Positions 13,676-23,425 of a stretch of DNA of 64,000 bases are shown one piece after another. The first letter of the stretch is position 1; every line of letters begins with the position of its first letter. The notes beneath the pieces are model-generated. The model made no database searches and was not told the DNA's origin. It saw nothing but the letters and a program-made list of their open reading frames with translations. Origin of the DNA: Larimichthys crocea (Eukaryota > Chordata > Actinopteri > Sciaenidae); the NCBI RefSeq assembly GCF_000972845.2, contig NC_040019.1, positions 9,863,868 to 9,927,867 of the forward strand. The letters are read 5' to 3'. The position numbers were made by a program, and so were the translations under genes.

Positions 13676-15210
13676 CTCCCCCCTGACAGAGACAGATGGA
13701 GTGGGAGCCACCAGATTTACCAGAGGAAGCAGTTTATAGAATATTGTCAGGGGAGAGTAGGCAGTTTCTGAAATACAGCTTTCAAGTCACAGCCATCAAT
13801 CTCGCCAGTGCCTGTCTAGATCAAGCAGGCCGGAGAGCTAGTTTGTTAGTGTTCACAAAAGAGGAGGAGTGTGTTACGCTACACTATTCTGAGGCCTCAG
13901 AGACAAAACAGCCTCCAGCAGCTTCATGCAAAGAACTAAGTAGTAAAAGGTGAAGCTGTCGGTCATCAGTATGTAAATAAATTGCCCCATTCTGTCAATC
14001 AAACAGTGAAACTAGGGCAGTGAAACTGTAGGTCCTGTGTTAATGAACAGCCTCTGAGGACTATTTGCAGGCACATACACATGAGAGTCGCAACATGTTA
14101 AACAAATTTGACCATCCATATTTTGACCCTGTTTTTATACAATGGCTCTAAGAATTATGTGTTAACATTAATTTTCTTCCCATCAATGAAGGGGAAACAC
14201 GGTAGGTAAACTACAGTTTTCCCACTGTTTACGCACCTCAGTATTTACCATGACACCTTGCTCATTAAATGTGTTTTAACACATTACAACTAATTATTAC
14301 AGGATAGATAAGTAAGAAGATGGGCTCATTCATTTTCTGCCACAGTGTGAGTATTAAAATGTTTAAACTGCTTAAAACTGAGATTAACGAAATGCATTTT
14401 ATTGATGTATAGAAATGTTTGACAGTGCAAATACATTTGTCATATGGATGGAAGGAAATTAAATAATCCTTCACACTTTCACTGACTATTTACTGCTGTT
14501 TGCTGACTCAAACTCTGAGTCAGACTTCCATAAGGCAGCATGCTACTTCTATTCCTTATTAACACAAAGCTGCAACTCAGTGATACTAGAAATGACATTT
14601 GTGTCTACGTCTTTACTACCAATGAACGGTTATCGATCAAGCCACTGAGTTCGATATGAAACGAAAAAGGTAATACTGTTCTCTTTCAATAGAATAGGTG
14701 GTTTTAAATTCCATTACCGCGATTACTGTTCGTGTTCCTGCTGTTCATGTCCCGCTTTTGTTGGCCTCCAAATCTGATTGGACCATATGGCTTGTGAGGC
14801 TATGACAATAAAAGTTATATTGGAAATGAATGTTATGTTCAACATAGAAAATAAACCTTAATATAGTTCTAATACAGAAATAATACGTTACGAGAACAAC
14901 TGTGTGCTTGCACCAGAGTTCAAACCTCCCCGACATGTATTTTCTAGCAGCATCTGAGGAGTTTAGAAAAACCTTGAAAATGAAAGAAGTAATATATTTT
15001 GACAAAAAGAAGGAGATGAATCCATCATAGGGGCCAGAAAATCAAGTCTGTGTGGAAAGAACTTTAACTTTCATCGTGAACTCAAAAAGTGTCCTTGCAG
15101 ACAAGAAAGACAATGTTTAGAATTCAAAATATTACAGGATGTAGCCAACTGGGTACTTGCAACTAAAACTACTGTGGACAATGGCTTGTGCTACATTTCT
15201 TTCTTGTTTG

Positions 15211-15400
15211 ACCATAGGCATAAAACTCTCTCCCCTCCGCCGGCCAGCCTTCCACGCGGCGTCCGACACCGCCCTGCGACGCCCAATGTGCCATGCGCTT
15301 TAGGCAGTGGAGAGGAGGGCGATGGGATGACTTCTCTCCCAACTGCGGTTTAAGCCGAGCAACACTTCACACCCCAGCCCGACCGACCCAGCACTTAGAG
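15211..15400 (-). pseudogene. probable 28S rRNA-derived fragment
   Basis: This GC-rich block of about 190 bases lies in AT-rich surroundings. Read on the minus strand it starts CTCTAAGTGCTGGGTCGGTC, GGGCTGGGGTGTGAAG. This follows the vertebrate 28S rRNA stretch CTCTAAGGGCTGGGTCGGTC, GGGCTGGGGYGCGAAG almost base for base, as I remember it. The sequence beyond it (GGCGTCGCAGGGCGGTGTCG, GACGCCGCGTGGAAGG) has the GC-rich, stem-forming look of an rRNA expansion segment. It is far too short to be functional. It is abutted by an AAC/AAT trinucleotide tract at 15406-15498. I infer an inserted or retroposed piece of rDNA. Confidence 0.6.
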
Positions 15401-15405
15401 GGGGT

Positions 15406-15498
15406 ATAACAACAACAACAACAACAATAAAAATAATAATAATAAAAACAACAACAACAACAACAACAATAATAATAATAATAATAATAATAATAAAC
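15406..15498. repeat. AAC/AAT trinucleotide microsatellite
   Basis: Blocks of (AAC)n and (AAT)n alternate for about 90 bases, directly next to the rRNA-like fragment. On the minus strand it yields a meaningless poly-Ile/Val open frame. Confidence 0.95.
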
Positions 15499-15500
15499 AC

Positions 15501-17559
15501 TACTTACTACCATCTGGTTTGTGGATGTTGAATGAGCATTTAGAGTTTACAACTTCAGGTTTGGACATTTACGCATCAAAATGGAAAATTTGCTGAAAAG
15601 AGATCAACTTTATGGAGTCAGATCTTGCAAGTTAGATAGTTAATAGTTACATTTTTGGTGTCATTTTGTTTTCTGATTAATAAATTTATCTTGTGCCATC
15701 ATACTGTTTACAAATGTATATGTTAGCCTTTGATTTGTAGTCTTGTGCCATTTTGTGCTTTTAATGTTAGCCTTTGATTTGTAGTCTTGTGCCATTTTGT
15801 GCTTTTAAAAAGGTTGCTTTGACTCATTATTTCATGTTTTCTTTGCAAATTTGTGATATTGCTCTGCACCTGAGGGAAATCATAAATAACACCTCCGCTG
15901 AACCCAAAACATAATATCAAGACAAACCACAGTAGCTTTCACCACGCGAGAAACTGCATTAGGTGTTTCAAGTCATTTCCTTCTAGCTGCGAGCCGTATG
16001 ACAACATTTTGCACCTAAAATACTTTGTGCTGTTATTTTTTTTGTGGCTTGTCATGAAATTCACTCTGCAGAATGCCCTTAACATAGGCACTCACACATT
16101 TCTGTCATCCAGAGCTGTTAACAAGATTCTAGAATAACAACAGCCTTGAGGTGTTTACGGTGTAGTGTCTTCAATTATCAGGAGAGCTACCTGCCAGGTT
16201 GTGTCTAATTCCTTGCAAGCCGAGAGTGTACACTAACAAGTGTGTTTATTCCTGTCAGCTGTTTTTCTGCCAAGAGGAAAGCAAAAACTTAACAATAAGT
16301 TCACCTGTTCCTTGATAATGGGCTTTATTTAGTTGACATTTATTTAACTGAGGTTGAATTGTCCCCATGACCTATGTATAATATGAGGATATGAGTTTTC
16401 ATTGTCCCACTTTTAATCATTCTAGTCTACTTTCCCGTTGTCTTGGAAGCTCCACGCTCTGAACTTTAAGAAATATGTTTCCTTTCTCTTTTCTTTGCTT
16501 CAAAACACAATCAATTCCTGTCGACCAGAGGGAGTCAGTGAAATGAAGTGTGTAAAAGAAAAAAAAAAGGTGGTTGGTGGCTTAAAATCAGACCTTGCAC
16601 TTACCATGTAAATTTCATTGTCCCATAGCTATTTCTTCCTTTTTCCAAATCTTGTGACCTACGTTGTTGCCACCTTATTCTGATAAAATGAGTCACAGAA
16701 CATTGGTCTTCAGCCAAACTGATTGGCTGCGATGTCTTTGATAGAAGATATGTTTACTCTCATCTTTTCGCTCCTGTGATGCACTCTGCCAGGCTCTGAT
16801 GTTTCAGATACTACGCCACAAAAATATGTATGCAAGACACGGATTTAAGCATGACAATGTGCTTCAATGCAAACGTCAAACAAGCAGACACTTGTAAACA
16901 GTTCTTAAAAATGATTTTATTTAATTAAATTCTTCTTGAGATCATCACTAAGACATCCATTTAGAACTTAAGGCTCGGTGGCCTGTTATATGTGGGTGGC
17001 TACAACTTGTGTGCACAAGTTTATTCATTGTAACTCATGCATTATGATAATTATTACTGAGCTAGCTGATTGATAGATTGGACAAGATAGACTACATGGG
17101 TACTGTAGCTGTCTGTGCACAAATTAAGCTTTTAGGTAATTCTGTATGGAGATACAGTACTTATTTTATTGTTTATCTTTCAGTAGCAGATGATTTTGTT
17201 GCCACAATGGATCATCTGTTTACATGTCACAGCAAACCGGGCTCCACCTCACCAGGCATGGAGTCCTAATGATCAGGCCGTTTCTGCTGGTTTCTCTTCC
17301 TGACGCAACCCTCCTCATTTATCTGGGCTTGGGACTGGCAGTTAGAAAATGTGCCGGCTTGTGCATCGCTACTGGCTGTGGAACACCGTAGGGTTCGGCA
17401 TCCTGATCTCTCCATAATAAAATGGATCAGCTAATGCCGCTAACCGGGCTACAGAGGAAATAGTGGTGTGATAGTGGAGTATCACATGGCTGAATGAACT
17501 CGCTTCGGACTCGTTGGTATCTCTTCGACGACTTTCAACTTGTGAGAGCAGACAGCTGA
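15501..17559. other. intergenic sequence, no gene seen
   Basis: It contains a 44-bp tandem duplication (15721-15808). Apart from that it is ordinary AT-rich DNA with no recognisable coding or RNA gene. Confidence 0.6.
15721..15808. repeat. perfect 44-bp tandem duplication
   Basis: The units 15721-15764 and 15765-15808 are identical. Each begins TGTTAGCCTTTGATTTGTAG and ends GTGCTTTTAA. The lack of differences suggests a recent duplication. Confidence 0.95.
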
Positions 17560-17712
17560 AGACAGACAGGAAAGCAGGGAGAGACAGAAGGAATGACACA
17601 CAGCAAAGGAAATGTCCGACCACAGGCCGGAGTCAGAACCGTGATGTTACAGGACTCAGGCTTTGATACATGCAGAGCCCATTCTACTATTTGAATCACC
17701 AGGGCAGCCCTA
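17560..17712 (-). mobile_element. tRNA-derived SINE, diverged
   Basis: On the minus strand it reads TAGGGCTGCCCTGGTGATTC, then GGTTCTGACTCCGGCCTGTG (a degenerate B box), and then the body CTGTGTGTCATTCCTTCTGT and CTTTCCTGTCTGTCTTC. The same order of words appears in the copies at 31722-31880 and 34376-34523. The A box is decayed. The next bases on the plus strand are an ATTC repeat. Confidence 0.65.
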
Positions 17713-17820
17713 TTCATTCATTCATTCATTTATTAATTTTCTACCTTGTATATCGTGAGCCACTGTAACAAGTTAGTTTCTCTGCTGTGGGATCAATGAA
17801 ATCTCTTATCTTGCACAGAT
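17713..17820 (+). repeat. ATTC microsatellite and LINE-tail-like fragment
   Basis: A short (ATTC)n is followed by TTAGTTTCTCTGCTGTGGGA, TCAATGAAATCTCTTATCTT. This resembles the 3' end of a common fish non-LTR retrotransposon that ends in GGGATCAATAAAG-type words. The family is uncertain. Confidence 0.4.
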
Positions 17821-18479
17821 TCCCTACAGTTTACATGAATCCCAGTATCGAGGTCAGACATCTGAAATATGCTTGTGATGTATGATTCAATTATGTAAAA
17901 TTCAGTAAATGCACTATTTCAGTTATGCAAAGGATATCCTAACATAGGTAAGAGCTTAATTGAATTTGGCAGGGAGATGTTGGTATAGCAACATGCACTA
18001 ATGCCAAACATCGCTGTTGCTCACTTAGAAAATATGCCAGTGGGCACGAAAGCAGTAGGTGAGCATTCCTAGAAAGACAAGACAGCTTATTAGGTAAACT
18101 GACAATTTCGTGTCTGGTTAGGTCAACTGAAGAGCATTAGGAAATCAAATGTGTCATTATAGAATGTTAAGTCATTTGAAGTAAAAAAAGCCAAAAAAAA
18201 AAAACACTCTACTAAAAAAGAAACCATTGTCTTTATTAGAAATGATGAGTTCTGAGATTCAGGAGGGAGCTTATATTTGTAGCTCTCACTCAATAATGAA
18301 GCAATTAGGAGCCAATTTATTGAGACTGTAATATTGCTTAGGAAATTAGCTTTAGGGAGCTTTGAGCCGATATACAAAATTTTACATCTCATGTGTGTTG
18401 CTGCTGTAAGAGTCGACAGGGTAGTGTGATGTTACAGCGTGCCTCGTTAGGGGAAAAAAAAAAGTTACATCAGAAACTG
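17821..18479. other. intergenic sequence, no gene seen
   Basis: This is AT-rich, with A runs near 18184-18203. No feature was recognised. Confidence 0.6.
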
Positions 18480-18703
18480 ATATTCCAAATGAGGACTAGT
18501 CCCAGGGTGATATTATTGCAACTCATCTTTTCATGTACAAAATTGTATTATTGTATATATTTCTGTTGTTTATATATTTTAGTTGAGTTTTTGTCCTCCT
18601 TATATTTTTACTTAATCTTTGTTATGCACCAATAACACCAAGATAAAGTCCTTGTATGTAAAAAACCTACTTGGCAATAAACCCGATTATGATTCTGACA
18701 AAG
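18480..18703 (+). mobile_element. 3' end of a non-LTR retrotransposon
   Basis: It ends with AAGTCCTTGTATGTAAAAAA, CCTACTTGGCAATAAACCCG, ATTATGATTCTGA. The words CCTTGTATG..ACCTACTTGGCAATAAA followed by GATTCTGA repeats are a widespread fish LINE 3' terminus. The part upstream is T-rich and no longer coding. The family name is not certain. Confidence 0.55.
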
Positions 18704-18761
18704 CAATTATGTGGTGAGGAATCTTACTCCCTTTAGCAATACTTACAGGCCAGAAGAAATA

Positions 18762-19310
18762 TGTTACGGCCTCATAAAACTAAATTAAATATTTAACTTG
18801 ATGCTGGTTCAATGAGACCATAACATAAAAAGGATGCCATACAAAAGTTTCAAAGTTTTCAAAAGGAAAGATTCTTTATTAATTGCCACTAGGGAAGAAA
18901 ATAAAAAAAAAGGGGGAAAAACAAAGTAATGGGTTGCACCCTGCACTTTCCCACTAACTAGGAAAAAACAGGCCTAACCTAACACAAAATGGAGGTCTCC
19001 AACCCAAACTAAAATAACAAACTAAAATAAGAAAACTCTGCCATCACAGACAGAGTAAAAAAAAAAAAAGGGGTTAACTCAGCTCAAAAGAAAGAAAAGC
19101 AAACTTTCCCCTGCTGCTGTTGCCCCAGAGTGAGAGCGCGCGGCGTGCCTCCTCCTCCTCTTTAACCCTTCCCTGATTACCAAATTGACTGCTGCCTGTG
19201 GAGGAAGGAACAACGAGGGAGGACAGGAGGGAGAACAGCAGCACCAAAAAGAAAAGAAACACTCCCAGGTGTGGAACACTCCCACTCTGGAGAACCTTTA
19301 AAAAAAAAAA
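18762..19310 (-). mobile_element. LTR fragment related to the 7230-7881 element
   Basis: The left edge is TGTTACGGCCTCAT, with an inner inverted partner ATGAGACCATAACA about 50 bases in. The first copy has the same double-end arrangement. On the minus strand an AATAAAG signal (near 18870) precedes the CCGTAACA end by about 110 bases, and a GC-rich half lies further upstream. The expected opposite terminus was not found, so the element is truncated or decayed near 19310. Open frames here on the minus strand (68-90 codons) have no domains. Confidence 0.5.
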
Positions 19311-19671
19311 GCTTTGTAAAATTATCATCAAAGCTCTTTGTGCCATACATGCGATGTTTTGACATTCAGATATGACAGTGTAAAATTTGTTCAGAAAATG
19401 TTATATGGTAAAATAATATGCAAGGTTGCACAATTATTGTGTAATGTAACGTTCCTGAGATTTAAGTGTGAAAATTCCTGTGTTGGGGAACTGAAATGCG
19501 TTTATAGTTCCCATTCTTTGCAGAGAGCAAATATCAGCCCAACTCAAACTTTTATAAAAGCATTTTCCCCATGTGTCGTGATATCTTTGAATAATTTAAA
19601 TAATCTTCCATTCTCTGGTCTAAAACCCAGGTGGCAGCATGAATCTCTGCGTGTCTAGCTGACATCTTTTA

Positions 19672-20205
19672 GTGGATGTCTGCACACCACCTGAAGCTAA
19701 GTCCCGACAAGACGGAGCTGCTCTTCCTTCCAGGAATGGCATCTCACATCCATGACCTCTCTATTACCATTGAACTCAGTGGTGTCCCTGGCTCGGACTG
19801 CAGGAAACTAGGTGTGACATCCTGACCAGCTGTCCTTCACTGCCAATATTGCTGCAACAGCTCACTCCTGCAGAATTATTCTCCACAAAAACAGAAGAAT
19901 GTGTTTATTCCACTCCTAAAAGGCAGTGCAGATCCTGGTCCAGGGTCTTGTTATTTTGTACTAAGACTACTGCAATTCCTGTTTGGTGTGCCTGCATGTG
20001 TCATCAGACCCTTTCAGTTCATCCAGAATGCAGCAGCCGAACTGGTCATAAACCTACCCAAGTTCACCCACATTGCTCCTCTCTTCTGGCCTTGCACAAC
20101 TGACTACCACTGGCAATTCACTGGTCTGGTTCAGGACCATCCAACTTTGAGGACATGGTCAAACTCCCATCCGTTACACTGTGCTAAATGCAGAGGCTGA
20201 GCTAG
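19672..20205 (+). mobile_element. L2/CR1-like LINE reverse-transcriptase remnant
   Basis: Translated pieces in shifting frames show typical motifs: HLKLSPDKTELLFLPG near 19695, then LGVTS near 19812, and VPACVIRPFQFIQNAAAELV plus INLPKFTH between 19985 and 20070. These are the C-terminal reverse-transcriptase signatures of fish L2-type LINEs (known family: ACVIRPLQLIQNAAARLVFN..KFTHVTPLL). The open frame is broken by frameshifts and stops, and the copy is dead. The sequence resumes at 20655 after an inserted block. Confidence 0.75.
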
Positions 20206-20210
20206 GCATT

Positions 20211-20651
20211 GTCATGTTTTAATGCGAAACTTAAATTACTTACATGATGGTGAGGCAGGTAGAGGTCATAAACAGATAAGGTAGTCCAAACAAGTAATCT
20301 GAATGGTAGCAAGCAGAAAATCATAAATCCAAATGGCTGAGAAGTTACGGAGTAAAAATCTGAGGACACCAGGAAAACAAACAAACAAAAAAAAATAAAA
20401 CAAGGAGTAACTGAATGCTTTAACGGTGAATGAAGATGAACTGACAAATAAACACAAAGATTAATTACACTTGTAAGGGCAGGATAATGAGACACAGATG
20501 AGAACTAATCAGGAATAGGGGAAACTATTCAGGGCGCAACAGACAATCAGAACTGGCGGGTAACGCAATAAAAGGAAGAAGGAAAGTTACAGACATGATT
20601 ACATTACAAAAAAACAAACAAAAAATAAAACAGGAAACATAAGACCATGAC
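20211..20651. mobile_element. inserted repeat with TGTCATG...CATGACA ends
   Basis: The block starts TGTCATGTTTTAATGC and ends AAGACCATGACA, giving 7-bp inverted termini. It carries CAGACAATCAGAACTGGCGG and AATAAAACAGGAAACATAAG, which are words of a very common fish dispersed repeat. It interrupts the LINE remnant on either side. I could not find a clear target-site duplication. It could be an LTR or a non-autonomous DNA element. Confidence 0.55.
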
Positions 20652-20654
20652 ATT

Positions 20655-20770
20655 TGGTTTGCTACTCTCATTGTGAGTGGGCCCCGTCTCGTGACTCTTT
20701 GCTGCTGTCCTGGCTCCAAAATAGTGGAATAGGGCTCCCCATTGACAGAACAGCTAAACTCACAAACGTT
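20655..20770 (+). mobile_element. LINE remnant, continuation after the insertion
   Basis: It contains GACTCTTTGCTGCTGTCCTG, GCTCCAAAATAGTGGAATAG and GGCTCCCCATTGACAGAACA. This corresponds to the S-R-L-F-A-V-L-A-P-K-W-W-N-E-L-P region at the end of fish L2-type reverse transcriptases. The copy has a stop and frame breaks. Confidence 0.6.
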
Positions 20771-20845
20771 AGGTAGAACGGAGCCAATTATAACAACAAA
20801 TGCTAATCAAAATGCAAAGTTACTTTAGCTCATTATTTAGCATAC

Positions 20846-21332
20846 CTGGATCTGACGAACTTGATGTTGATACCTCGCTAACTGAGTCGTTATCGTAGGT
20901 GTCGTCATCGATTTTTGACGGCGGATCTTCTCCCTCGATGCTGGCTGCAGGTGATGAGCCGCCAGCTGCTACAGGTGTAAGTCATAGTGGCCTGCGTTTT
21001 AAAGCTTTCGAAAATGGTGCACTTGTTTAGGAATATTTTGTGTTTGACCAAATGCTTCCTCAGGTTTGTCATATTGCCATGGCTGGCCTTGCACTTGGGA
21101 TCACAAATATTGCAGCGTGCATGGTCTACATCAATCTTTGAGAAATGGAGCCACACCCGCGAGCGCTTTCGTTCTGCCATGCTGCTCACTGTGGGCTCCA
21201 CTCTAACTGACGTGAAGGTGCGTTCAGGTACCGAAATGTGGTACCGATTGACTTCACGTGAATCGATACTCGGTACTTCGCGGGGAATTCGGTCGGTACC
21301 AATAAAAGTACCGAATTCGGTACCCATCCCTA
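20846..21332 (-). pseudogene. hAT transposase first exon with BED zinc finger, frameshifted
   Basis: The element's 5' end reads TAGGGATGGGTACCGAATTC and continues with repeated GGTACC/GAATTC words. This is a typical subterminal structure of BED-finger hAT elements. A start Met at 21180 opens MAERKRSRVWLHFSKIDVDH, followed by the BED pattern C-x2-C (CNIC) and H-x4-H (HLVKH). The frame then breaks once near 20985. On resuming in another frame it reads PVAAGGSSPAASIEGEDPPS and an acidic Ser-rich stretch, ending at SSSDPG with a GTATGC donor at 20845. The rest of the transposase and the other terminus are missing, so it is a decayed fragment lying beside the LINE remnant. Confidence 0.75.
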
Positions 21333-21532
21333 CTTGCATGGTTCTTGACATTTGGATAGAAGCGTCAGCTGAATGCAATGTAATGAATAGGGACAGATTC
21401 TTTTGTGTTTGACGTCCTCTATTATTACAGGAGACATGTCAAGGTTCTTGTTCACTGCTATGTCTTTGACTGGAAATGTTTTTCTCTGGCTTTTTGTCAC
21501 TTGGTTTATGTGTGTCTTTCCCTTTGAAAGCG

Positions 21533-21533
<1 letters not shown>

Positions 21534-21574
<41 letters not shown>
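21534..21574. repeat. CA microsatellite
   Basis: About 20 uninterrupted CA units. Confidence 0.97.
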
Positions 21575-21577
<3 letters not shown>

Positions 21578-23194
21578 GGTAAGGGAAACAATCATGACTT
21601 CAGGGGGATGTGTGGCAAACCAGCCAACAAAAACTGCAACCTTTAATCCTTAAAAAAGATGACAAGGGCTACAATGCGAAATGCAAAGATATGAGATTTG
21701 CATTTAAAATAACAGATTCAGCATGGATATATTGCTTGTATTTTTGTTTGAAATTCCTATTTCTGATTTTTGTCCAGATTTCCTTTGTGCTCAGTTGATC
21801 TTTAACATTTCTGACCGTGGTCTTTACTGTAATTGAAAACATGTTCTAGGGGTGTGAATGCATCATATGAGGCTCTGCTGTCCTCCACTGGTCCAATAAG
21901 CTGCTAGTCATTTCTAGGAACTCTTAAATGTGACCACAAAACCCTACTACCATTAGGGCAGTACAACTTCCTAACAGTTGAAATTAAAATGGTTTCCAAT
22001 GTCAGTTTTCATTACTTATTTATGAAACCTTGCTGACGATTGAAGGCCCTGTAACATTTGTTCAATTGCCATGAAGACCAAGCTCAGAAACTCAGTATCA
22101 ATCACCATTGTACTCCATCATAAGAGAGAGGGCTAGATTCACTAAGTCCTTTGTGTCTCACTTAAGATGCTTGGATTACAATAGCTATTCAGCAATTCAA
22201 TTAGTTTAGCCAGAACTAATGAAAAGGGGAGGGGAACCCAATGTGTGTTGTTCAATTTCTGTTGATTCATGGAGGATGAAAGTAAAACAGACAACCACAT
22301 GCAGCTTGCTTATAAAATTGACAGTAACATTGTTCCTGTATGTTACTGAGTGTCTAAAATCTCTATACATTCCTACCATGCTGAGATCATAGACATATAT
22401 AAGACATATATATGTACTTTTAAGATCAGTTGATTTAAATGCAGTAAAAGTCATAGAAGTGAAGCAGTTGTTCAAATCACTACCTTACATACATGACTGC
22501 CACGTATGTATTTGATGTAGTGATATGAACAGCTGCTTCACTTGTATTGCATTTATATATTTTATCAAATTATTTTAAAAGCTTTCCCTGAGTTTCTCTT
22601 TGTAAAACCGATCCTTTTAGTTCAAATCATAGCCTGGGATGACAGAATCATTTTCTTTGAAAAGAAAGGAGCTCTGGGGAGCTAAGCTATCATTTATGCC
22701 CATCATCTGAAATGTTTTTCCTTTAAAAAATATCATTTTCTATCCGCTTTTGCAATTCTTACACTCATGTTGCATGTAGATGTACAAAAAACAAAACTAA
22801 TCACTGTTATTTGTTCACATAATTTGCTCTTTACTTTTACAGGGTTTAGTTACTTAATATTCTAAATTATATTCCTTTGAAAATGCAGGAATGTAGACAA
22901 CATTTCAAGGTTCACATGAAGCTGACATGCACAGCTCCAAAAATCTGTCTCCCTGTTTGCTGATCAATATTCTGACCTTCTGTGCAAGGAAGGGTGTCTG
23001 GTAGCTTGTACCAGCTTGGTTTAACCTAGCCGCTCTGTTTGTCTGCACAGTATTCTTTCTCAGTTCAGTTGATTCAACTGTAATTTCTGTCTCACAGTTT
23101 CTGTTGCTCTGTGAAAGCCTTATTCTTCAAATACATTGATGTTTAAATAACAAAAATGCATTTCATGCTAGGATGGAGAGGGTCAAATGAGAGA

Positions 23195-23260
23195 GTTGCA
23201 ATGCTCAACTACACCACTAGATGCCACTAAATCCTACACAATGCTGCTGTTAAAAAAAAA
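23195..23260. repeat. short dispersed repeat (CACTAGATGCCACTAAATCC type)
   Basis: The words CACCACTAGATGCCACTAAA and TCCTACACAATGCTGCTGTT, followed by poly(A), match a short repeat that I recognise as frequent in fish genomes. The class is unknown. Confidence 0.45.
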
Positions 23261-23334
23261 AAAGTGTTTCATTTCATTTTGTTGTGGGCTTATGGAGCCA
23301 TGTTAGCTAACAGCATGACCTTTATTTTAATAAA

Positions 23335-23425
23335 GGTCTAATTTTTCACTTTTTCTCCCAATTTGCAATGCCCAATTCACCATGTACTACAGCTTTCGAG
23401 GGGAGCTGGGGAATGTAATGGAAAG
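23335..23425. repeat. short dispersed repeat (TCTCCCAATTTGCAATGCCC type)
   Basis: The sequence TTTTTCTCCCAATTTGCAAT, GCCCAATTCACCATGTACTA resembles the start of a widespread fish repeat (CCCAATTTGGAATGCCCAATTCCC). Only the first part is kept. Confidence 0.45.

Larger units (their letters stand above)
7886..15210. other. intergenic sequence, no gene seen
   Basis: This stretch is AT-rich, with GA (8591-8630) and TG (13649-13675) microsatellites. The GC-richer block 8620-9080 gives several overlapping open frames on both strands, but none has a recognisable domain. Segments at about 11190-11520 and 13255-13430 are non-repetitive and rich in ATTA/TAAT words. They may be conserved non-coding elements. 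Confidence 0.55.

Noticed and set aside
15300..15500. Poly-Ile/Val minus-strand frame
   Set aside because: It is a translation of the AAC/AAT microsatellite plus the rRNA-like fragment.
20987..21412. 141-codon plus-strand open frame
   Set aside because: It is the antisense shadow of the BED-finger exon and the GGTACC-rich hAT leader.
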